Source: Blastococcus sp. (GTDB lineage Bacteria > Actinomycetota > Actinomycetes > Mycobacteriales > Geodermatophilaceae). Taken from it: 38,626 nucleotides of DNA. A model generated the notes under the pieces. That model saw nothing but the letters and a program-made list of their open reading frames with translations, made no database searches and was not told where the DNA came from. A program made the position numbers and the translations under genes. Shown here piece by piece: positions 1 through 9,089 of this stretch (the stretch's first letter is position 1; every line of letters starts with the position of its first letter). Location: contig JAOPWM010000006.1 of assembly GCA_025965695.1 (NCBI GenBank), forward strand, positions 1 to 38,626, written 5' to 3'.

Positions 1-1500
<1,500 letters not shown>

Positions 1501-1505
1501 CCGGC

Positions 1506-1550
1506 CGGCTGCCGGGAGCGCCCAGGATCACAGCGCGCTCCCGGCAGCCG
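1506..1550 (+). terminator. Intrinsic-type hairpin after ettA
   Basis: A perfect 15-bp inverted repeat (1506-1520 with 1536-1550, loop of 15) starts 6 bases after the ettA stop codon. There is no T tract, as is common for actinobacterial terminators. It separates ettA from the thioesterase gene that begins at about 1560. Confidence 0.7.
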
Positions 1551-1559
1551 TAAGGCAGG

Positions 1560-1982
1560 GTGTCCGCCGTGAGGCACACCGTGCAGGTCCCGATGCGCTG
1601 GTCGGATATGGACGCCTACCAGCACATCAACAACGTCGCCTTCCTCGGCTACTTCGAGATGGCGCGCGTCAACCTCTTCTTCGAGCACCCCACGCACGAC
1701 GAGAAGACCGGCCTGCGCCGCGGGCTCGTCGTCGCCTCGCACGAGATCAAGTACAAGCGTTCGGTGGTCTATGACGCGGAGCCGCTGGAGATCCAGATCT
1801 GGGTCTCCACGGTGCGCGCTGCGTCCTTCCTCTGCCACTACGAGGCCTTCGACCAGGGGCAGCTCGCGGTCACCGGCAGCACCATGCTGGTGCCGTTCGA
1901 CTTCGCGCTGAACCGCCCCCGCCGGATGACCCCGGAGGAGAAGGAGTTCCTCCAGCGCTACACCGACGACCCCGCCGCCTGA
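1560..1982 (+). CDS. Acyl-CoA thioesterase, 4HBT/YbgC-like hotdog protein
   Basis: A 140-residue single hotdog domain predicted to hydrolyse acyl-CoA thioesters in the cytosol. The N-terminal segment RWSDMDAYQHINN (about residues 14-25) is the hallmark 4HBT motif, with the catalytic-type Asp at 16/18 followed by His-Ile-Asn-Asn, and then the long hotdog helix (FLGYFEMARVNLF). Length is normal for the family (130-150). The start is GTG 1560; a second GTG at 1569 is equally possible because no clear Shine-Dalgarno sequence is seen. It sits between two hairpins (1506-1550 and 1991-2052), so it is probably monocistronic. Recalled homologue: Rv2475c, close to the EttA gene in mycobacteria too. The substrate cannot be read from sequence. 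Confidence 0.85.
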   Translation: MSAVRHTVQVPMRWSDMDAYQHINNVAFLGYFEMARVNLFFEHPTHDEKTGLRRGLVVASHEIKYKRSVVYDAEPLEIQIWVSTVRAASFLCHYEAFDQGQLAVTGSTMLVPFDFALNRPRRMTPEEKEFLQRYTDDPAA

Positions 1983-1990
1983 CCTCCACG

Positions 1991-2052
1991 GGCGAGATCT
2001 GCACACTCGCCCCCATCAAGCACCTGATGGGAGCGAGTGTGCAGATCTCGCC
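1991..2052. terminator. Long bidirectional hairpin between convergent genes
   Basis: A perfect 20-bp inverted repeat (1991-2010 with 2033-2052) continues, after one mismatch, into a further 7-bp stem (2012-2018 with 2025-2031), leaving a 6-base loop. It lies exactly between the stop codons of the thioesterase (plus) and the MOSC gene (minus), the expected position for a shared terminator. A stem of about 28 bp is unusually long and perfect, so a repeat-element origin is possible. Confidence 0.75.
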
Positions 2053-2063
2053 GAGAGCGGGGC

Positions 2064-2642
2064 TCAGACCACCCGGGGCACCGGCCGGTCGGCGCCCGTG
2101 GGCGCGCCCCGCCGCGCAGCCTCGTCGTCGGTGACCAGCCGTATCGGGGCCCCCTCCGCGATCGGCCCACCGGCGAACACCGCGGCGTTGATCCCGCCCC
2201 GGTGCACCATCGCCTTCACCAACCGCACCCCGGTCAGCCGCTCGAGGTGCGTGCACGGCGGGCAGCGCTTCATCCCAAACAGCAGGGCGTCGCCGACGGT
2301 GAACCACTGCCCGACCAGCGCCGGGAGGTCGATGCCTGTCGTCACCACGTTGCGGCGGGTGTCCCCGGCGGTCAGGTCCGACGAGGTCTCGGCGGCCACT
2401 GCGGCGACGTCGTCCCGGTCGATGAGGGTGACCTGCTTCTCCAGGTCCGGGTACTGCGCCCAGGTGCCTCCACCGAGGGCGTAGCGGTCCCCGGCCAGGC
2501 CGAGCCCGGCCACGGCTTCCACCGCCGGCACCCTGCGCATCGGCTCGGCCGCCGCCCCGGCCAGCCAGATCTCGACCACCGAACCGGACGGCGGGTCAGG
2601 CAGCACGGGGGCCTCCTCGGCGCACGGGGACGTCGTCGGCAC
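2064..2642 (-). CDS. MOSC domain-containing protein
   Basis: A 192-residue MOSC (molybdenum cofactor sulfurase C-terminal) domain protein, a beta-barrel family that handles sulfur or Moco-linked N-hydroxylated substrates through a conserved cysteine. Supporting motifs: GLAGDRYALGGGTW near residues 47-60, QVTLIDRDD, TRRNVVTTGIDL, and the cysteine motif KRCPPCTHLE in the last third, which holds the presumed reactive Cys. The ATG at 2642 overlaps the upstream bioN gene by 47 bases; a GTG at 2579 would remove the overlap but has no better ribosome site. It is the last gene of the bioY-bioM-bioN run, which suggests co-transcription rather than a role in biotin transport. The substrate is unknown. 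Confidence 0.85.
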   Translation of the reverse strand: MPTTSPCAEEAPVLPDPPSGSVVEIWLAGAAAEPMRRVPAVEAVAGLGLAGDRYALGGGTWAQYPDLEKQVTLIDRDDVAAVAAETSSDLTAGDTRRNVVTTGIDLPALVGQWFTVGDALLFGMKRCPPCTHLERLTGVRLVKAMVHRGGINAAVFAGGPIAEGAPIRLVTDDEAARRGAPTGADRPVPRVV

Positions 2643-3243
2643 CGCGGGCGTCCAGCGCCTCGCTCACGGTGTGTGCGAGTTGCAGCACCTGGACCAGCAG
2701 CGGCACGACCGTCGTCGTCAGGCCCCGCAGGCCGCGGATCGACCCCCCGCGTGCGGCCTGGGCCTCGCGGATGCGGTCGGCCCGCTCGCTGATCAGCGGG
2801 ATGAACCGCAGCGCCATCGCGATCACGAGCCCGATCCGCGCCGGGCGCACGCCGACCCACTGCAGCGGCCGGCACACCCGCTCGACGACGGCAACCATCG
2901 CAGTCACGCGCGTCGTCGCCGTGACCACCGCCGCGGCGAGCACGAGCGCCAACAGCCGCAGCACCGTCACAGCCCCGGTGAGCACGTCGGTCACCAGCCA
3001 GTGCAGGACGAACAGCGCCACCAGCCACCACAGCACCGCGCGAGCCTGGCGCACGAGCAGCGAGGCCGGCAGCCGCGCCACGACCAGCCCCAGGGCGACG
3101 ACGGCCACCAGCGCGCCGCCCACCATCGGCAGCGTCGGGACGGCGAAGACGAGCATGCTCAGCCCGGCGAGCGCGAGCAGCTTCCAGCCCGCCGGCATCC
3201 GGTGCACGGGGCTGGCCCGCGGCACGTACAGCGCCAGCGTCAC
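2596..3243 (-). CDS. bioN: ECF transporter transmembrane component EcfT (BioN-like)
   Basis: A 215-residue integral membrane protein linking the substrate-binding S component to the ATPase of an energy-coupling-factor importer. It has about five hydrophobic segments (about residues 22-55, 68-88, 92-112, 130-150) and, in the C-terminal cytoplasmic coupling helices, the two Ala-Arg-Gly signatures (QAARGGS and LDARGA) that dock on the ATPase. The GTG start overlaps the bioM stop codon by 4 bases (GTGA), implying translational coupling. With bioY and bioM it forms a dedicated biotin ECF transporter. Confidence 0.9.
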   Translation of the reverse strand: MTLALYVPRASPVHRMPAGWKLLALAGLSMLVFAVPTLPMVGGALVAVVALGLVVARLPASLLVRQARAVLWWLVALFVLHWLVTDVLTGAVTVLRLLALVLAAAVVTATTRVTAMVAVVERVCRPLQWVGVRPARIGLVIAMALRFIPLISERADRIREAQAARGGSIRGLRGLTTTVVPLLVQVLQLAHTVSEALDARGADDVPVRRGGPRAA

Positions 3244-3968
3244 CGGTGCACCATCAGCGCGCGGTAGGCGGCGACCGAGCTGTCCGGCGGGCCGTCGTCG
3301 ACCACCCGGCCGCCATCGACCACGAGCACCCGGTCGAAACCGTCCAGCAGGTCCAGGTCATGGGTGACGACGACGACCTGCTGCTCCAGCTCCTCGATCA
3401 CCTCGGCCACCCGGCGGGTGTTGACCAGGTCGAGAAGCGTGGTGGGCTCGTCGAAGACGATCCGGGCCGGCCGCATGACCAGCACGCCGGCGATCGCCAG
3501 CAGCTGCTTCTGGCCGCCCGACAGCAGGTGCGCCGGGTGATCGGCGTGCCCGGCCAGCCCGTAGCGCTCCAGTACCTCGGCCACCCGCTCCGCCCGCTCG
3601 GCCGCCGGCACGCCCTGGTTCTCCAGCCCGTAGGCGGCGTCCTCGGCGACCGTCGGGTGGACGATCTGGGCGTCGGGGTCCTGGAAGACGAAGCCCACCC
3701 GCCGGCGCACATCACGCACATGGGTGCGGGTGTCGAGCCCGTCGACGAGCACTGAACCGGTGGTCGGCACCACCAGACCGTTGATCAGGCGGGCGAACGT
3801 GCTCTTGCCCGAGCCGTTGGCGCCGACGATGCCGATCCGCCGCTCGGTGAGCTGCAGGTCGATGTCGGAGAGCACCACGCGGTCGCCGTAGCGGTGCCCG
3901 ACGCCGCGCATCTCGATGCCGCGGGCCGGGTCCACGACCGGGGCGGTCGACTCCCGCCGGACTCTCAC
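3240..3968 (-). CDS. bioM: ECF transporter ATP-binding protein (BioM-like)
   Basis: A 242-residue ABC ATPase energising the BioMNY biotin importer on the cytoplasmic face. Motifs: Walker A GANGSGKST (residues 49-57), Q-loop FQDPD (95-99), signature LSGGQ (149-153), Walker B IVFDEP (170-175) and the H-loop VVTHDLD. Length is usual for EcfA/BioM (about 230-280). The GTG start at 3968 overlaps the bioY stop codon by 4 bases, and its own stop overlaps bioN by 4. Only one ATPase gene is present, matching BioMN-type rather than two-ATPase EcfAA' systems. Confidence 0.93.
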   Translation of the reverse strand: MRVRRESTAPVVDPARGIEMRGVGHRYGDRVVLSDIDLQLTERRIGIVGANGSGKSTFARLINGLVVPTTGSVLVDGLDTRTHVRDVRRRVGFVFQDPDAQIVHPTVAEDAAYGLENQGVPAAERAERVAEVLERYGLAGHADHPAHLLSGGQKQLLAIAGVLVMRPARIVFDEPTTLLDLVNTRRVAEVIEELEQQVVVVTHDLDLLDGFDRVLVVDGGRVVDDGPPDSSVAAYRALMVHR

Positions 3969-4528
3969 CGGCGGGCGACCGCCCGGCGCGGTCGCTCGAT
4001 CACCGGGTAGCTGCGGCGCACCTGGACGGCCACGACTGCGGCGATGGCCGCCTTGACGAGGTCACCTGGCACGAAGACCAGGGCACCGAACCATGCGGCG
4101 TGCCAGAAGGAGAGGTCGTTGACGATGCCCAGAACCGCCGCGCCGATGACGTCCACGACGACGAGTCCGCCGAGCACGTTCGCCGTGAATGCCCATGCGA
4201 CGTTGAATCGGGACCAGAAGCGCTCCGTCAGCCATCCGATGACGAATGCCCCCACGGGCCAGCTGAGGATGTAGCCGGCGTACGGCCCTGCGAACGGGGC
4301 GAGCCCACCGGTCCCGCTGCTGAGAAGGGGCAAGCCGACCGCGACCAGCACCAGGAACAGCAACTGGGACAGGAACCCCCGGCGCGCACCGAGCACAGAG
4401 CCCGCCAGCATGACGCCCAGGGTCTGTGCAGTGATGGGAACCGGACCGATGGGAACGGCGGGCACCAGGCCGAGAACGGCGGTGATCGCGGCAAAGAGCG
4501 CGATGTAGGCGAGGTCCTTGGTCTTCAC
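3965..4528 (-). CDS. bioY: Biotin transporter S component BioY
   Basis: A 187-residue six-segment membrane protein that binds biotin and delivers it through the EcfT/EcfA module. The diagnostic BioY stretch is present near residues 27-50 (PIGPVPITAQTLGVML, then GSVLGARRG), with further hydrophobic segments to about residue 170 and a GPYAGYILSWPVGAF loop. It is the first gene of the operon bioY-bioM-bioN-MOSC; each neighbouring pair of bio genes overlaps by 4 bases. The start is GTG (4526-4528) with GGGAG about 8 bases upstream. No biotin-synthesis genes are in the window, which fits a salvage role. The 120-base leader shows a short TTCCGG repeat but no operator or riboswitch I can name. Confidence 0.95.
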   Translation of the reverse strand: MKTKDLAYIALFAAITAVLGLVPAVPIGPVPITAQTLGVMLAGSVLGARRGFLSQLLFLVLVAVGLPLLSSGTGGLAPFAGPYAGYILSWPVGAFVIGWLTERFWSRFNVAWAFTANVLGGLVVVDVIGAAVLGIVNDLSFWHAAWFGALVFVPGDLVKAAIAAVVAVQVRRSYPVIERPRRAVARR

Positions 4529-4648
4529 AGCAGAGATCTCCCGGTGGCAGGCGTCGGCGTCAGCAGGGGGGCGCCGGGCGTCGTCGTCGTCCGGAAACTA
4601 CCGGAAGGCGAGTAACGGGCCGCTCCCGATCCCGGAACCCGGCCTCCC

Positions 4649-6235
4649 TCAGGCATGCAGCCACACCGCCGAGTCATCGGGCAGCGTGCCGTCGCCGAGG
4701 TCCGCGCTGGCCAGGAGCACTTGGCCCTCGGGCAGCGGCATCGCCGCTCCGGAAAGGTTGACCAGGCAGACGAGGCCACCGGGACGGCGGAACGCCAGGC
4801 ATCCGTCGGGTGCCGGTAGCCAGTCGAGCCCGTCCCCGGCGAAGGCGGGGGACGACGCCCGGAGCGCCAGTGCCGATCGGTACAGCGACCGTATCGACGC
4901 GTGGTCCCCGACCTGGGCCTCCGCTGTCAAGGCCGCCCAGCCCTCGGGCATCGGCAGCCAGGTGTCCGCCTGGGCCGAGAACCCGTACGACCGCTCGCTC
5001 CCGGACCACGGCATCGGGATCCGGCACGCGTCCCGGCCCCGCTCGGTGTGGCCCGAACGCTCCCAGATCGGGTCCTGCAGAACCTCGTCGGCGAGGTCGA
5101 CATCGGGCATGCCCAGCTCGTCACCGTTGTAGAGGTAGGCCGCCCCTGGCAGCGCCAGCTGGAGCAGCGCCGCGGCCCTCGCCCGGCGGGTACCCAGTTC
5201 TCCGCCGCCGTAGCGGGTGACGTGCCGCGGCCGGTCGTGGTTGGAGAGCACCCAGCAGGCCGGCGCCGGGGTACCGGCGACGGCGGCCAGGGAGTCGGTG
5301 ACGGCGTCGCGGAGGTCGGTCGCCGTCCACTCGGCGGTCAGCAGCTTGAAGTTGAAGGCCAGCTGCAGCTCGTCCTCGCGGAGGTAGTGCGCCAGCCGGG
5401 CGTCGTCGGACACCCAGACCTCGCCGACAGCCATCGTCCCGGGGTACTCGTCGAGCACCGCACGGATCCGCCGGTGCACGGCGTGGACGTCGTCCTGGTC
5501 GAAGCGCAGATCGCCGGGCCCGTGGTCGGCGAGCAGGCCGGTGTCCTCCATCGGCACCATGTCCGGCAGGCCGTCGGGCTTCGCCATGCCATGGGCGACA
5601 TCGATGCGGAAGCCGTCCACGCCGCGGTCGAGCCAGAACCGCATCGTCTCCTCGAGGTCGGCGACCACCTCGGGGTTGGCGAAGTTCAGGTCGGGCTGCT
5701 CCGGCGCGAAGATGTGCAGGTACCACTGGCCGTCGGGTACCCGGGTCCACGCCGGGCCGCCGAAGACGGACGGCCAGTTGTTCGGCGGTTCGCTGCCGTC
5801 CGGCCCCCGGCCGTCGCGGAACAGGTAGCGGGCCCGTTCCGGGGAGCCCGGCGCCGCGGCCAGCGCTGCCTGGAACCACTCGTGGTCGTGCGAGCTGTGG
5901 TTGGGGACCAGGTCGATGGTCACCCGGATGCCCCGCCCGTGGGCGTCGGCGAGCAGGGCGTCGAACTCCGCCAGGTCACCGAAGACCGGCTCGACGTCCC
6001 GGGGGTCGGCCACGTCGTAGCCGTGGTCGGCCATCGGCGACGGGTAGAACGGTGTGATCCAGAGGGCATCCACCCCGAGGTCGGCGAGGTAGGGGAGCCG
6101 GCTGCGGATGCCGGCCAGGTCACCGACGCCGTCGCCGTTGCCGTCGGCGAAGCTGCGCACGTAGATCTGGTAGACGACCGCTGACCGCCACCAGTCGGTG
6201 GAAACGGGCAGGACGGTGTGCGGGTCCGGGTGCAC
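4649..6235 (-). CDS. aglA: Alpha-glucosidase, glycoside hydrolase family 13
   Basis: A 528-residue cytosolic GH13 enzyme that releases glucose from the non-reducing ends of maltose-type alpha-1,4-glucosides (or alpha-1,6). The N-terminal Trp-Trp, YQIYVRSFADGNGDGVGDL and DHGYDV segments are typical of oligo-1,6-glucosidase/alpha-glucosidase members. Catalytic residues are all present: nucleophile Asp212 (GFRIDVAHG), acid/base Glu272 (VGEVWV) and Asp334 (SNHDRPR). Length is normal. There is no signal peptide. The GTG start at 6235 has a clear GAGGAG site 4 bases upstream. It is the last gene of the minus-strand series after glbO (46-base gap). The recalled homologue Rv2471 (aglA) is also next to glbO. 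Trehalose-related activity cannot be excluded from sequence. Confidence 0.92.
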   Translation of the reverse strand: MHPDPHTVLPVSTDWWRSAVVYQIYVRSFADGNGDGVGDLAGIRSRLPYLADLGVDALWITPFYPSPMADHGYDVADPRDVEPVFGDLAEFDALLADAHGRGIRVTIDLVPNHSSHDHEWFQAALAAAPGSPERARYLFRDGRGPDGSEPPNNWPSVFGGPAWTRVPDGQWYLHIFAPEQPDLNFANPEVVADLEETMRFWLDRGVDGFRIDVAHGMAKPDGLPDMVPMEDTGLLADHGPGDLRFDQDDVHAVHRRIRAVLDEYPGTMAVGEVWVSDDARLAHYLREDELQLAFNFKLLTAEWTATDLRDAVTDSLAAVAGTPAPACWVLSNHDRPRHVTRYGGGELGTRRARAAALLQLALPGAAYLYNGDELGMPDVDLADEVLQDPIWERSGHTERGRDACRIPMPWSGSERSYGFSAQADTWLPMPEGWAALTAEAQVGDHASIRSLYRSALALRASSPAFAGDGLDWLPAPDGCLAFRRPGGLVCLVNLSGAAMPLPEGQVLLASADLGDGTLPDDSAVWLHA

Positions 6236-6281
6236 CGGGCTCCTCGGGGGTCGTGGTCCGTGCAGGGAGGGGCGAACGAGC

Positions 6282-6716
6282 TCAGGCGGGCGAGAGGTCG
6301 CCCTCGGCGTCGTCCGGGAAGCGGTTCTGCATGCTGCGTGCGGCCATCTCCAGGTAACCCCAGAGCGTCGCGGCCTGCTCGGGGGACAGCTCCAGCGATT
6401 CCACGGCCGCGCGCATGTGCGTCAGCCATGCGTCCCGCTGAGCCGGGCCGATGGCGAACGGGGCGTGCCGCATCCGCAGCCGCGGGTGGCCGCGTTCCTG
6501 GGAGTAGGTGTTCGGGCCGCCCCAGTACTGCTCGAGGAAGCCGCGCAGCCGCGTCTCGGCGCCGTCCCAGTCGTCCTGGGGGTACAGCGGCGCGAGCACC
6601 GGATCGGTCCGCACCCCGGCGTAGAAGGAATGGACCAGCGCGTGGAAGACCGGTGCGCCGCCGACGTCGTCGTAGAAGGTGCGTGCCGAGGGCAGGGACC
6701 GGCTCGACTCGCTCAT
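6282..6716 (-). CDS. glbO: Group II truncated haemoglobin (HbO)
   Basis: A 144-residue 2-on-2 globin that binds haem and O2, usually associated with oxygen delivery or peroxide/NO chemistry near the respiratory membrane. Group II residues are visible: Tyr32 (B10, SFYAGV), Tyr45 (CD1, PLYPQDD), proximal His84 (F8, RMRHAPF) and Trp97 (G8, DAWLTHM), plus the family signature FLEQYWGGP. Length is slightly above the usual 125-135 owing to short extensions at both ends. The ATG overlaps the stop codon of the MFS gene (ATGA), so the two are co-translated. The recalled mycobacterial gene Rv2470 has the same downstream neighbour aglA. Confidence 0.95.
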   Translation of the reverse strand: MSESSRSLPSARTFYDDVGGAPVFHALVHSFYAGVRTDPVLAPLYPQDDWDGAETRLRGFLEQYWGGPNTYSQERGHPRLRMRHAPFAIGPAQRDAWLTHMRAAVESLELSPEQAATLWGYLEMAARSMQNRFPDDAEGDLSPA

Positions 6717-7993
6717 GACGTCGATGGTCCCTCAGTCGCGGCGTCGGCTGCCACGTGACCCCGGGTACGTCGGTATGCGATCAGCGCGGGTGCCACGGCG
6801 ATCAGCCCGAGTCCGCCCGACAGCCCGAGCACGCCGCTGGCCGAGACGCCCTCGGCACCGAGGCCGGCCAGCAGTGCACCGATGGCCTGTACGCCGTAGA
6901 GCCCGCTGACCGCGACGCCGAAGGCGCGGCCGCGGTACGCGTTCGGCACGGCCTGGACGAAGGAGACATTGAGCGGGATCAGCCACGAGGCGCCGAGCCC
7001 GGACACGAAGAGCAGGCCGATCACGAGCCAGAACGCGAGCGCGCCGGGCTCTGCGAGCACCGCCACCAGGCCGGCGACGAGGATCGGGGCCAGCGACAGG
7101 ACGACGAGCGGGACGACGAGCCGCTCCCGCCGGTCCGGCGCCACCAGCCGGGCGATCACCAGGCCGCCGATCGTCACCCCCAGCGGATTGGCCGCCAGCA
7201 GCACGCCGATCGCCGTCGTCCCGTGACCGAGCTCCTCGACGAGCGGGGCGGCCACGCCCTCGGAGGCGTAGGCGAACAGGGTCGCGACCCAGAGGACGCC
7301 CATGATCGCGAGCAGCCGGGGGGATCGGCCGATCAGCCGCAGGCCGTCGCCGGTGTCCTGCCACAGCGAGCGGCGCCCCTCGCCGGCCTCGGAGGCAGGG
7401 GCGGGCCGTGGCTGCAGCCCGCCGGCCAGCCAGAGCGCGGAGACCGCGAACGTCGCCCCGTCGATGAGCAGCGCCGCCGACGGGCCGAGCGCGACGACCA
7501 GCGCACCGGCCGACAGGAAGCCGACCACCTGCGCCAGTTGCAGGGTGATGTTGGTCAGGGACGTGGCGACGGCGTAGCGGTCGCCGTCGAGCACGTCTGC
7601 CATCAACGCCGATCGGGCGGACTCGAACGGTGGTGCGCACAACGACACCAGAAAGAGCAGCGCGAGCAGGATCGGGAGCGGCGTCCCGGGGATCGCCATC
7701 AGCCCGAGCAGCGCCGCGCGGGTGACATCGGCGGCGATGAGCACGCGGTGGCGCGGCAGCCGGTCGGCCAGCGCGGACAGCAGCGGGCCGCCGAGCAGCC
7801 AGGGCAGGTGGCCGATCGCGAAGGTCATCGCCGAGAGCAGGGACGAGGAGGTCCGCTGGTACACGAGCACGGTGAGCGCCACCCGCGCGAGCTCGTCGCC
7901 GGCGGTGGAGAGCAGGAACGTGCCGAACAGCGGCCGGAACTCCCGGACGGCGAAGACCTCGCGGAAGGTCGCCTGCCGGCCCGGTGCGCCCAC
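6713..7993 (-). CDS. MFS transporter (enterobactin exporter/EntS-like fold)
   Basis: A 426-residue major facilitator with about 12 hydrophobic helices; no large loops. Typical N-half features: [32 protein letters not shown], then the cytoplasmic loop [11 protein letters not shown] between helices 2 and 3 (MFS motif A region). It resembles DHA3-type drug or siderophore exporters, but the substrate is unknown. The frame is open far upstream, through the mscS gene; I choose GTG 7993 because residues before it are antisense-like Arg/Gly/Pro and because it clears the mscS stop at 8023. The stop codon overlaps glbO. It is probably part of the S9-mscS-MFS-glbO-aglA transcript. Confidence 0.85.
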   Translation of the reverse strand: MGAPGRQATFREVFAVREFRPLFGTFLLSTAGDELARVALTVLVYQRTSSSLLSAMTFAIGHLPWLLGGPLLSALADRLPRHRVLIAADVTRAALLGLMAIPGTPLPILLALLFLVSLCAPPFESARSALMADVLDGDRYAVATSLTNITLQLAQVVGFLSAGALVVALGPSAALLIDGATFAVSALWLAGGLQPRPAPASEAGEGRRSLWQDTGDGLRLIGRSPRLLAIMGVLWVATLFAYASEGVAAPLVEELGHGTTAIGVLLAANPLGVTIGGLVIARLVAPDRRERLVVPLVVLSLAPILVAGLVAVLAEPGALAFWLVIGLLFVSGLGASWLIPLNVSFVQAVPNAYRGRAFGVAVSGLYGVQAIGALLAGLGAEGVSASGVLGLSGGLGLIAVAPALIAYRRTRGHVAADAATEGPSTS

Positions 7994-8022
7994 GGGGGAG
8001 AGCCCGTGCGGCGCGGGCGCGC

Positions 8023-9036
8023 TCAGCGGACCCCCGCCGGGGTGCCGGTGAGGAGCGGCAGCGGCGTCCGGAAGCCCTCGGCGACGAACCGCTCCTTGAG
8101 CCGCATCCGCAGCTCCCGGCCGACCCGCCACTGGTCGGCGTTCGTCGACCGGACGATCAGCCGGAGGAACACACCCTCGGCGGTGATCTGCTCCACGCCC
8201 AGCGATTCCGGCTCGGCGAGCAGGACGGCCGCCCACTCGTCCTCCGCGTACATCGCGTCGGCGACCTCTTGCATCGTCGTCCGTGCGCGCTCCAGATCGG
8301 TGTCGTGGGCGACCGGCATGTCGATGACCACCTGGGCGAAGCCCTGGCTCTTGTTCCCCACCCGCAGGATCTCGCCGTTGCGGACGTACCAGACGACGCC
8401 GTTGACGTCCCGCAGCCGGGTGATCCGCAGACCGACGGTTTCGACCGTCCCGCCGGCCTCCCCGAGGTCGACGACGTCACCCACGCCGTACTGGTCCTCG
8501 AGGATGATCCCGATGCCGGCGATGAAGTCCTTGATCAGGTTCTGGGCGCCGAAGCCGAGCGCGACACCGACGACGCCCGCACTGGCGACGATCGGCGCGA
8601 GGTTGATGCCCAGCTCGCCGAGGACCAGCACCACGCCGATCCCGAGGACGACGATCGAGGCGAAGCTGCGCAGCACCGACCCGATCGCCTCGGCCCGCTG
8701 GGTGCGGCGCTCGTTGATCTGCGCCAGCGCGTCGGAGTGCGCCGGCGCCCGGTTGCGCAGCGGCCGCAGGATCGTCGGCACCGCACCGGTGGCGGTCCGG
8801 TCGGTGAGCCGGCGGATGCCGCGGTGCACCAGCGCCCTGACGCCGACGGCCAGCAGAACGATCAGCAGCATCTTGGCGGGCGTGGCGATCAACGTGTCGG
8901 CGTTGGCGGCCAGCCAGTCGAGGCCGAACCAGTCGTAGACCTTGGCGCACAGCGTGGTGGAGTCCTGGACGCAGCTGGGAACCGCGCCGGAGACCCCGTC
9001 GGTCGCGGCGAACACGAGCTGTGAGCGAGTCATCAC
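8023..9036 (-). CDS. Small-conductance mechanosensitive channel, MscS family
   Basis: A 337-residue MscS-type channel that opens under membrane tension to release osmolytes. About three hydrophobic segments occur in the first 190 residues; the pore-lining helix and beta-domain entry are clear (SAGVVGVALGFGAQ, then NLIKDFIAGI, EDQYGVGD). A cytoplasmic beta and alpha/beta domain follows, with NGEILRVGNKS. Length is close to E. coli MscS (286) plus a longer charged loop between helices (about residues 75-115). Tandem GTG-ATG starts at 9036/9033. It lies 53 bases after the S9 peptidase stop codon and about 30 bases before the MFS start. Confidence 0.92.
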   Translation of the reverse strand: MMTRSQLVFAATDGVSGAVPSCVQDSTTLCAKVYDWFGLDWLAANADTLIATPAKMLLIVLLAVGVRALVHRGIRRLTDRTATGAVPTILRPLRNRAPAHSDALAQINERRTQRAEAIGSVLRSFASIVVLGIGVVLVLGELGINLAPIVASAGVVGVALGFGAQNLIKDFIAGIGIILEDQYGVGDVVDLGEAGGTVETVGLRITRLRDVNGVVWYVRNGEILRVGNKSQGFAQVVIDMPVAHDTDLERARTTMQEVADAMYAEDEWAAVLLAEPESLGVEQITAEGVFLRLIVRSTNADQWRVGRELRMRLKERFVAEGFRTPLPLLTGTPAGVR

Positions 9037-9089
9037 CGGAAATACTCCCAGGCGCGACGCGCCCTGTCAGCCAAGGGGCGACACACGTC

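Noticed and set aside
4529-4648. Riboswitch upstream of bioY
   Set aside because: No TPP-like conserved core could be found, and I know of no biotin riboswitch to expect here; only a short TTCCGG repeat.
6755-8938. A 727-codon plus-strand open frame over MFS and mscS
   Set aside because: Low-complexity composition and full overlap with two recognisable membrane protein genes on the other strand.
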